From the NCBI GenBank assembly GCA_022559845.1, contig CM040117.1, positions 11,308,856-11,372,855 of the forward strand: a DNA stretch of 64,000 bases, in the 5' to 3' direction. Position 1 is the stretch's first letter. The number at the start of each line of letters is the position of its first letter. Below are positions 10,628 through 19,483 of the stretch, piece after piece. The translations under genes and the position numbers were made by a program. A model generated the notes under the pieces. The model was not told the DNA's origin. It searched no databases and saw nothing but the letters and a program-made list of their open reading frames with translations. This DNA is from Amorphophallus konjac (taxonomy: Eukaryota > Streptophyta > Magnoliopsida > Alismatales > Araceae).

Positions 10628-10641
10628 CGAACCACCTAAAA
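10628..10641 (+). promoter_or_regulatory. Conserved Sirevirus LTR motif (element D copy)
   Basis: CGAACCACCTAAAA directly after the stem-loop chain. The same motif follows the chain in E (14044 and about 47451) and, as reverse complement, in F and G. Function unknown; the constant position suggests a cis signal in the R/U5 region. Confidence 0.7.
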
Positions 10642-10968
10642 ACCCCTCTTGCATTGTGGTTTGATTGCTTATGGTTTGCTTCCGCTAGATGAATGCATAG
10701 GGGCGCTCCATGTGTTTGGCTTCTGGTTGAGAAGAAGAGTTAATTAGTTTTCTGATTGGCTAAATTTGTCTTGTTAGCACTCTAGTGATCTCACTGTGTG
10801 TTTGTTTCAGTTCCACAACTGCCCATTAGCCTTCAAGGTTGTTCAGTTTGCGAATTAGCAATTTTTAGTGAGCATTAGATTTTAATTGAGCGAAATCTTT
10901 ACTGGGTGAAAGTTTTTATAGGCTATATTCATTCACCCCCCCTCTGAATACTTGCACCGAACCCAACA

Positions 10969-12365
10969 AAGGGCACATTCCAAATCATGTCAGGCCATCC
11001 GTTGACTCACGCACAGACTAACACCACATCCGATCTCGAGCCTCGTGCCAACTCTACCCTCTCAGGGGAGCACGGCGGAACCAAATGACAAAATCCTAGA
11101 ATCTTCGGTCCTCACCTCACTCGACTCAGACTTATAGGGAAATCATCCCCTACTGGTCACGGACCAGGGATAACCATTCCACGTCAACGTCCCATCAAGG
11201 ACCTCCACGCATAGGCATCGTCCACCGTCCTGTCTCATCAAATCCTATCTCATCTCAATTACTCCAAATGGATGCCTACCAATCCCAGTTTTGCTCTTAC
11301 CACAGAGCCACGGGACACAACCTGAGCAATTCACGGCACACGACTCCAAGGCAACCAAGTGCCACTTGCTATCACAACAACCTGGTCGACCGCGCCACGA
11401 CTAATGCACACGGGTCCCCAGACAATACACATCTTACCATGGTTGACCACTCGGTCAACCTTACCAGCCGCACACGGCCACCAACTGGGACCCATAATCT
11501 TCTCAGAGATCACTTCTCCAAAACACAATCTCAACCAAGGACACAACTCCCAACACACGAACAGGGTACTCATGCAGTGCACTTGCAAACATATTTCCCT
11601 AATTCTCCACCGTGCCATGAACCACAATATCTCAAGCAATGGCACGGCAACAACACGTCTCACACTGCCGGAGACAATCTCATATCGAGGAACCAATGCT
11701 CCAATGCCCTACGCAACCTCAGCAATCCACCTGTAGCAACCAACCTTACGATCCTGGACCTGTGGGTTATGGGCCCAACAGGCTTCCGCTGCGCACTCTG
11801 ATCCACATGCACAGACACCACAATGACTCGGGATCCACTATCCCAACAATCCTCTACAACTCCGCAGGCTCCGATCCTCTACACATCGGGAACCACAACA
11901 CCAGCCACAAATTCTCACGAACACCACCCAACTGGCACTCGTCCTTCCGGAACAGCGCCAACACACCCTTACACATCAGGGAACGGGCAACGCTTCTCAC
12001 AGGCAACCATCTTGCCAAAACACATGACTCATCTTGCACGGACTTCATGGCACACACGAAGAGGCCAACCAATCCGAACACACGATGCAAGACGACGAAC
12101 CTTGGCAAAACGCAATCTCCTCCAACCAAGGGAAAAACTCAATATACCTCTGACCAACGGAAGGTCTCCACACTTGACTTGACCTCGAACCTTGCACACA
12201 CTGGGAACAACACCTCCCAGCACCAGGAAAACCATCACTTCCGTCAGGTCAGCTCTTCTGACACACTCGCAGAGTGCCTCATCGGACCACATTCACAGCA
12301 TCTCCCGCTACTCCACCACTGCAATTCCTTGAACTGCAACACGCCACACCAAGAGCCGCAATGCG
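10969..12365 (-). mobile_element. Element B internal region, first part (relative of A, opposite strand)
   Basis: This block matches the reverse complement of the internal region of A (roughly 3350-4950): many 15-30-base stretches agree in order, for example around 12290-12360 against 3340-3420. The homology stops where Sirevirus E inserts at 12366 and resumes after E at 47691. The left boundary is the end of LTR D. No recognised retroviral gene is present. Plus-strand frames of 177 and 254 codons (11268-11801, 11639-12403) are antisense to the element, and the second runs into the LTR of E. B is the oldest element in the window, since both D and E inserted into it. Confidence 0.8.
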
Positions 12366-12439
12366 TGTTGCATCCCTACGGTTTTGATGATGTCTCACAC
12401 TAGAAATCAATTTCTTTTAACTACAAATCAATTTATTTT

Positions 12440-13385
12440 TATACGGTGCATTTCTTTGTTTCTAAGCATGAAGGAGGTCTGTGATTATAGCTTGATTCAG
12501 GTCCGTGCATTACATGTTATTCGTCCTTTTGCTTAATGCATATTAAGTCAGTGCAAGTTCTGCATCTCTTTCATAAAGTGCTTGCCTCGGTGCAAGTCCT
12601 TGTTCATGCACAAGGTCTGTTGTTCATATTTTGTCTCTGTGCATTTCTCTAGGTCGTGTGCACTAAGGTCCGTGCATATCATGTCTCTGCATCTCACCTC
12701 TTGAGGTCGGTGTAATTTTTTGGTCGGTGCAAATTCTTGACTGGAATGCATTGGTTAGTCTGGTCATTCCTTATCTCAGTGCAAACACAACTCGGTGCAT
12801 ACTTTGCTTAAGGCAAAAACATGTTCGGTGCACAGTCAACTCTATACAATTCATTGTAGATGTCTGTGCACGTTGTGGCTCCATGCACACCAAGTCTATT
12901 CAAATCCCTGTAGCAACAAGGTCGGTGCAGTTCCTGCTTCAGGCTTATTAGACTCGGTGCAAGTCCTGTAGACAGCTAACATAGATTGGTGCATCTTCTG
13001 CTTCATTCCACATTGGTGCTTTTCCTGCCAGTCTTAGTCGATGCTTATTCTTTTGACTCAGTGCAAATTTTTCTCCCTGGAAAAATAAAGTCAGTACAAC
13101 CTTGTATTTTGTGGATTCTTGTCCGTGCATATCTGTTGCACGATTAGACTCTGTGGTCTGTGCTAATGTTGTCATACGTTTTTCACAAGTCAGTGCATCT
13201 CACGCTTTTGCTCACTTCACTCGGTGCAACCTCTTGTTCACCTTGCAGTAAGTCAGTGCAATGGCTGACTTGGTAACTCCTACTCAGTTCAGTTTATGCT
13301 TACTTACTCACTACGTCGGTAAGACTTGTACTAAGTATGTGACAAAGTGTTCATTCCTCATCTGACAGTTTGTCTGTGCATTCAC
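12440..13385 (+). repeat. U3 motif array of element E (TCGGTGCA-like)
   Basis: At least 20 interspersed copies of TCNGTGCA (best form TCGGTGCAAG), for example near 12503, 12553, 12593, 12724, 12777, 12825, 12922, 12954, 13060, 13124, 13192, 13220, 13253 and 13373. All are in one orientation, usually 25-60 bp apart, with unrelated sequence between. The array ends about 110 bp before the TATA stretch, as expected of an enhancer-like U3. A second copy lies at about 45890-46785. Confidence 0.85.
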
Positions 13386-13497
13386 CAGATGGATGGCACG
13401 TGATTTGAGGAAGATGGAGGTCCAGAACATTTCGACACGTGCCCTAACCTTTCAGGCAGGAAACGTGATATCCACACGCCTAAGTTTCTGGAGCAGC

Positions 13498-13511
13498 CAT
13501 ATATATATATG
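13498..13511 (+). promoter_or_regulatory. Element E 5' LTR TATA box
   Basis: An alternating TA run (CATATATATATATG) at the end of the U3 motif array, followed by a purine-rich leader. The 3' LTR has the matching run near 46903-46921. Confidence 0.7.
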
Positions 13512-13819
13512 TGTGTGCTGAGGAAGAGGGTTCGATAGAGCGGATGGAATAGTTGAAAAGAAGAGCAGCGTGAGAGCAGTGGATCAAGAGAGAAAACCAG
13601 AGACTACCCACTCCATCTAGAGCTGAGAGAAAAATTTTTGAGAGAGAGAAGTGATTGTGAATGTAAAGATCTGCTTCTACGGAAGCTATATTGCTTTTAC
13701 TTTTAGAGAAAATTGTCGTTCATCGATCGTGTTGTTTTCGAGTTTCCTTTATTTTCATTCCATTCTGTTTCCCTCCATTGTCCTTGGAGGAAGAGAGGTT
13801 TGATCCTCTGGTTGTGTGA

Positions 13820-14044
13820 GTTACTTGGGAGTAACTGCACAGGGTTCCCTTTGCTGCATGCAAAGGAAGGGAGATTTGTTCTCCAGTGCTTCTTCTGGTT
13901 GATCAGAAGGCTGAGGAGGGTGTTCCTCAGGGCAAACTATTTGGCAGCGGTTGTCGCAGACTGAGTCTGATGTGTGCAATTGATCATTGCAAGGAAACCT
14001 TACTTTTCTGAGTAAGGGGTAGACGTAGATTGCGGGTAGCAATC
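13820..14044 (+). repeat. Chain of nine perfect stem-loops in element E 5' LTR
   Basis: Nine consecutive inverted repeats with 5-7-bp perfect arms and 3-6-nt loops fill 225 nt: 13820-13835 (GTTACT/AGTAAC), 13848-13866 (CCTTTGC/GCAAAGG), 13870-13884 (GGAGA/TCTCC), 13892-13909 (CTTCTG/CAGAAG), 13911-13930 (CTGAGGA/TCCTCAG), 13957-13969 (CAGAC/GTCTG), 13976-13990 (GCAAT/ATTGC), 13998-14017 (CCTTACT/AGTAAGG) and 14028-14044 (GATTGC/GCAATC). The chain starts about 310 nt after the TATA box and would be transcribed. In the 3' LTR (47227-47450) most stems persist while several loops differ. Confidence 0.85.
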
Positions 14045-14057
14045 GAACCACCTAAAA
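14044..14057 (+). promoter_or_regulatory. Conserved Sirevirus LTR motif (element E 5' LTR copy)
   Basis: CGAACCACCTAAAA begins at the last base of the stem-loop chain, about 240 bp before the LTR end. The 3' LTR copy is at about 47451-47464. Confidence 0.72.
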
Positions 14058-14301
14058 AATTCCATGTCTCTACTGTGGTTTTGCATGTTTACTTTGTGCT
14101 GCTCTCCATCTACTTGATACATTGCTTCATCGTGGGTTGCTGTCTCGATCTCATTCCATAATATAGACATTTCTGTTGCATGTCTCCGAAGCTCTCTTAA
14201 CTGCATCCAGAGGGGTTGCGTAATCGTTTCTGAGTTTGTCAAATTTGGGAGTGATCTATGCATCCCCCCCTTCTATCTCACTCTCCGTTGTGCATATCAA
14301 T

Positions 14302-14313
14302 TGGTAGCAGAGC
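14302..14313 (+). other. Element E primer-binding site
   Basis: TGGTAGCAGAGC differs by one base from the initiator tRNA-Met complement TGGTATCAGAGC and starts two bases after the LTR. The mismatch is in keeping with the decayed state of the copy. Confidence 0.85.
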
Positions 14314-14325
14314 AGGTTTTTCACA

Positions 14326-16482
14326 ATGTGGTCCAATGGCCAGGGTAACCCCAGATTTAATGCTCCTCGAAGCTACATGGCTGAGGGACAATCTATCAGC
14401 CGCCCTCCGTTCTTTGATGGTAACAATTACCTTTTCTGGAAAAATAGGATGGAGGTATTCATCAGGGCGCAGAGCCACAAACTGTGGAGGGTGATCACTA
14501 CAGGGCCATACGATCTGCCACCGAACGAGGACGCGTGGACAGATGATCAAGTCAAGCTGTCGTTACTCAACTGGACGGCCCTGAACATCATCCAATGTGC
14601 AGTACATCCAGACGAATACGCCCGCATCTCAGCTTGCAAGATGGCCAAGAAAATGTGGGATGTGTTGGAGTTAATCTATGAAGGTACACCTCAAGTGAAA
14701 GCAACGAAGGTAAATCTCCTCACCTCTGAATATGAGATGTTTAAGATGAAATCAGAGGAGACCATAACTGAGATGTATGCCAGATTGTCATTGATTACGA
14801 ATAGTCTTAAGGGGTTTGGGAAAGAGATATCTGAGGGAGATATAGTCAGGAAGATACTTAGATCTCTAACCCCGACATGGCACACTAAGGCCATTGTGAT
14901 AGAAGAGTCTAGGGATCTGTCGACCATGACAGTCACCGAACTTATAGGATCCCTTATGACGTATGAGATGAATTTCAAAAGGAATGGTGAAGGAAGCGAC
15001 AGGAAGGGCAAGAATATTGCCCTCAAGGTGTCCCGTAGCAAGGGAAGTAGCAGCAGTGGGAGTGGTAGTTGCGAGTCTGACGGACTGTCAGACCTCGACC
15101 AGGAGGAGCAAGCAATGCTCACTCGATAATTCAGGAAATTCTTAAGGACTAAGGGAAAGACTTTTAGAAGGAAGAAGTCATACCCCTCTGGTAAGAACCT
15201 TGATTCTAGCAATGATAAGAATAGGAGTATCAAGAAAATTACATGTTTTCATTGCAGGAAACCTGGACATATGAAAGGGGACTGCCCTGATCTTCAGAAA
15301 AAGGGTTCTGACTTTCAGAAGAAGAGCTCGAAGGTGCAGAAGAAGAAACCACAAGCAATGGTCTGCACGTGGAGCGATGAGGAAGAAGATATAGAAGCCA
15401 ATTCCTCAGAGGAGGATGAAGAAGGAATTTGCCTAATGGCAAATAGAGAAGAGGAGGTAACAACTATCTTCGAGAATTTTTCTGTTGATGATTGGGAAGA
15501 TGCCTATGCTGAACTGTTAGATAAGTTCAATTCACTGAGTAAAGAGCATAGGGTTTTGAAGAGAAAATTTAATGCTAATATTGAAGAACAAACTCAAATC
15601 GGTGAGGAAAATCAGAAATTAAAAGAACAATTGGAAGAAATTACTTCTTTGAAGAAGGAAAATGAAAAGCACAAATCTGAGAACCAGGAAGTTCACACAC
15701 AGCTCAGTGAACTCAAGATAAAATTTGAAGAAAGTCTGAATGGAAACCGTGTGATCACAGAGAAGTATGAAGCCGTTAAGAAAGTGAACACTAAACTTCT
15801 AAAAAATTGTGAGTCTATGCAAAGAGAGCTAGAAGACAAACAAAAGGTTTTAGAAAAATTTGCTCAAGGGAAAACGAATCTAGATTCTATACTAGAAACA
15901 AGAGTTAATTTCAACAAGGAGGGTTTAGGCTATGACCCAACTAACAAGAGACCCTTTCAGTTCAAGACCACTACCTTCTGCCCAGAGAAGGGAAAAGAAA
16001 AGCTGGACACACCATCCAGCTCAAACAGCAATCAAAACATTCAACGTCCAAAGGAAAATTCAACAAACAATGCTAGACGACCATCTAAAACATGAATGAA
16101 CATTGTGAAGAACTTCTCTAAGCCCATTCACCAGAACAGAAGTGGTAGCTGGACTGGGCAAATATATCAGAATAAAAGTTGGAACTACTATAAAAGAATG
16201 GGTCCGAACAGTAGTTACTGGAGAAATAACACTCACCCTCAAAAATTTGTTAATCAACAAGCGCACAGAAGATACCCCAGGGATGAGAAGCCTAATAACT
16301 GGAATAGATTTCACTTCTCCAGACCAACTGGACATAATTCTGGTCACAATTTCAATAGACCTGAAATTAAGATGCAAGAGAAAAACAAGTTGAAACAATT
16401 TTGGATTCCTAAACACCTGCTTAAAGATTTGAATGATGTCTTTGGACCCAACTTATCTTGGGTTCCAAACCACTTTGATTGA
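14326..16482 (+). pseudogene. gag: Sirevirus gag of element E, broken
   Basis: Gag forms the particle that packages element RNA. The frame opens at the first ATG after the primer site. Its first 215 residues match the copia-type gag domain: an FDGNNYLFWKNRM-type start, a W-rich core and a LIGSLMTYE-type end. A CX2CX4HX4C zinc knuckle is at 15244-15285. An acidic stretch and a long charged helical region with coiled-coil character (about 15500-15900) follow, and the frame ends with the WVPNHFD-type tail usual before pol. Two in-frame stops (15127 TAA, 16093 TGA) break it before the terminal TGA at 16480. Length and order fit Sirevirus gag, which is longer than typical copia gag. Pol follows in another frame. 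Confidence 0.88.
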
Positions 16483-16502
16483 TTTCGTTTGTGTAGGTTT
16501 GC

Positions 16503-17723
16503 TTGGCAGCTGAGAACAACAAATGGTACCTTGACAGTGGCTGCTCAAGGCACATGACAGGAGACCGATCCAAGTTCAGCAAGTTAGAAATGAAGGTAGG
16601 GGGTCTGGTCAAATTCGGAGGAAAGAACAGAGGTAAGATAATTGGGGTTGGCACAGTTGGTAAGTCCTCCACTAACTCAATTGAGAAAGTCTTACTTGTG
16701 AAAGGTCTTCAACACAATCTGATTAGCATTAGTCAATTATGTGACAAGGGGCACAGGGTTGTGTTTGACAATAACTCATGCAAAATCTTTGAAATAAATT
16801 CTGATCGTGTTAAATTTGTAGCAAACAGGACCAATAATGTCTACATGGTAGACTTAGATGTTGAGTCTGAATCTAATCTCTGCTCGTCTGCTAATTCTGA
16901 AAGTAATGCTTTTGATTGGCATAGACGTTTAAGCCATGCTAGTTTTTCTACTTTGAATAAATTGATCAAGCATGATTTAGTTAGAGGTATGCCTAAAATC
17001 AAGTTTAATTCTATCTTAATAATCTGTGATGCCTGTGCTCTAGGCAAACAGACCCAAAAGTCCTTCAAACTAAGATCTGAGCCATTGTCTTCTAGACCAA
17101 TGGAACATCTTCATATGGACCTCTTCGGTCCTACTAGAACTCAGAGTCTTAATGGAAGTGGGTTTGGCTATGTGATCATTGATGACCACTCCATATTTTC
17201 ATGGATCTTTTTCTTAGCCAACAAAAATGATGCTTTTCAAAAATTCAAATAATTTTTCAATAAGGTCAAACAAGAAGGAAAACACAAGATTTGTTCAATT
17301 CAATCTGACCATGGAGGTGAATTTAAAAACTCCATGTTTTCTGACATTTGTGAAACTGAGGGACTAATGGACAAGTTTTCTTCTCCCAGGACACCGGAGC
17401 AGAATGGAATTGTGGAGAGAAGAAATCGAACCATTATGGAGAAGGCCCGAACCATGCTGATTGAGAGTCAAATACCAAGGAAGTTCTGGGCAGAGGCGGC
17501 CAATACAACAACTTATACAGTCAACAGGGCCATGGTAAGACCAATTCACAAGAAAACCCCTTATGAGCTATTGAAAGGTAAGAAACCAAACTTGACTCAT
17601 TTCAAGATTTTTGGTTCTAAGTGTTTTATCCATAATAATGACAAGAAGGACTTAGATAAGATTGATGCTAAAAGCTGTCATGGAATATTTTTAGGATACT
17701 CTGAAGTGTCGAGAGCATATAGG
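16503..17723 (+). pseudogene. pol: Sirevirus pol of element E, part 1: protease and integrase
   Basis: The aspartic protease start has the WYLDSGCSRHMTGD motif with its catalytic D-S-G near 16525. The pre-integrase zinc-binding segment follows (H..H and CDAC spacing, about 16915-17050). The integrase core shows the three acidic positions: D in HMDLFGPT, D in IQSDHGGEF and E in EQNGIVERRN. An in-frame TAA lies at 17250. The frame is cut at 17723 by Tat-type element H, inserted between the integrase C-terminal region and the linker to RT. It resumes at 29000 after the duplicated pentamer ATAGG (17719-17723 and 28995-28999). The chosen start is approximate, since an upstream stop (16494) separates this frame from gag. 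Confidence 0.9.
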
Positions 17724-19483
17724 TGTAGATATATTTCTCCTCCCGTCCGTTCTTTTAATGCCTTCCCATGTCTATCCTACCACATCCAACATGGGAAATG
17801 AATGAAGACAGAGGGAAAGGGAGGAATAAAAAAAAACCTGTGATCGCCACCAAGGCGCCGAACGTGATGAACATGCCGTACCTTAGAAAGAGGGAGAGGT
17901 ACTCGCCTGACCTGCAGCGCTGTAAAGATATACGGCTCAGGAAGAACCGCCTATAAGATGCACGGTCTCACGACAGACCGTTTAAGAACGCTGCAGAGGA
18001 TGCGGGATGAAGCACTCCTGGCAGTTGAACGGCTCTATCACGACCACAGGAAGAAGAAGGACGGTCCAGGTAGCACCGCACGTCTCCTTGAACGGATGGT
18101 AGAGAACAGCGTAAGACCACCACGCCAGAAGTCACAAAGGGTCCAACCTCCACCCTCTCCGACCGGCCAGAGGGAATGGGCCTCGTGCTAGGGATTGCTG
18201 ACCTGTAAAACAACGTGAAAACGCAAAGATAAAACCCAAATTAGAACTGAAAAGTGTAGTAGATGTCAAAATAATAAGAAATGAACATGAATAAGTGGAA
18301 AGGGGGATACCTGGGGGATTTTAAACCCCTAGGGTGTCATAAACGTGGGTGGGTGTGTGCATGGGAATGAAGGTGAAGAACAACGTGGGGAGAAAGTGAG
18401 AAGAGTGATGCATGCAATGAAAAAAAATGGACAAAACCTATCAAACACACAAGACTTAAAAATTAGACTACTCCCTGAATCGGAGGCTTATATGGACATG
18501 GAAAGCCTCCCTCCTTGGTGCTAGGTCGCTCAAGAATGCGGCAGGGCTTCGCCGTCGACCAAAAATCTCCCCCCTTTCAAACTCGGCCTTCAGGGTCTAT
18601 TTATAGAGCACCTAAAGTCCTAGCCCGAAATTAGGGTTTAAAAGTATTTTCAGGTCGAGATAATCAAAGGAAAATAGTAGATAATCAAATTACCTCTCAT
18701 CCAGTCAAAACGGCACTCAAAATGGTTCATTATCTGCGAAGAAAATGACGGGAGAAGTTAGGGATAAAACCACAGATAGGGAGATAAAATCTGTTGAAAT
18801 TCAGGAATCGAACGGATGAATGGTCTTACGATAGACCGTTCAACGGGATGTGCAGCCATGTCCTGGCCGTCCGACCCTGTCGGTGGAAATTCAAATAAAT
18901 CATAAAATAATCTAAATTATCCATTAAACCGGATGAATGGTTCGCCGTTGGACTCTCATATATGAACGGCTCATATGAGACCGTTCAAAGGTAGAGCGGC
19001 CAAAGACCCACCGTTCTAACCTTGTCGGTGGAAAATCAAAATAGATAAGATAATTAGATAATTATCTGAAAACCAGCGACGTTAGGACTCTGGAGAGATA
19101 GACGGCTCAGATGCTACCGCACAATGGTCTTATGCGGTTATGTCTAGGCCGTTTATATGCCTGTCGGTGATAATTCAGAAAATCAGCTAAATGTCCCATA
19201 AATATATGAACGGCCCAGTATCAACCGCAAAAATTATTATACGGCTGGAGGTTGACCGCACATGTACCTGGGCACTTGAAATTCATAGAAAAGCTCGATT
19301 AACCGAAACCAAGGCCCATTAAGCCCTGAATCAACTCGGACCTAACCAGGGAGGGAGGCTACTCATAAAACTGGCCCAAAATGTGCCTGAAAATAGCCCC
19401 AACGAGTGATGGACAACTCGAGGCATCAACAAATGGGAGTAAGAGGAACGACTCAACTCATCGGTAAAAAACGGGTGTCAACA
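17724..19483 (-). repeat. Element H 3' LTR (1760 bp)
   Basis: On the minus strand the LTR starts at 19483 and ends at 17724. A TATA box (CTATAAATAG) is at 18598-18607. Inverted repeats with ACGGTCT-type arms lie upstream (18821-18838, 18963-18988, others to about 19250) and downstream (17962-17981). Compared with the 5' copy it has about 40 extra bases near 18533-18570. Confidence 0.88.
18598..18607 (-). promoter_or_regulatory. Element H LTR TATA box
   Basis: CTATAAATAG on the minus strand, about 880 bp into the LTR. The identical box in the 5' LTR is at 28124-28133. Confidence 0.7.

Larger units (their letters stand above)
8853..10968 (+). repeat. Element D: right part of a Sirevirus-type 3' LTR
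   Basis: This sequence flanks element A on the right and ends at 10968 with CCCAACA; no primer site follows, so it is the 3' end of an element whose rest lies left of the window. In order it holds an array of about 15 copies of a motif like AAGTCTATACACT, an array of GCGTCAACGC/GCGTCGACGC units, a TATA box, a purine-rich leader, stem-loops and a CGAACCACCTAAAA motif. The same order in the complete Sirevirus E supports the assignment. The next five bases, AAGGG, may be the right target duplication in element B. Confidence 0.72.
12366..14299 (+). repeat. Element E 5' LTR (1934 bp)
   Basis: Begins TGTTGCATCCC and ends CATATCA, just before the primer site. It contains a U3 motif array, a TATA stretch near 13500, a stem-loop chain (13820-14044) and the CGAACCACCTAAAA motif. 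The 3' LTR matches closely when insertion C is removed, apart from a deletion of about 20 bp near its end. Confidence 0.92.

Noticed and set aside
11331..11696. Antisense and overlapping frames across 11268-12403 as host genes
   Set aside because: The region aligns to the non-coding core of element A in reverse, and the longest frame runs across the E insertion border, so it cannot be an original gene end.
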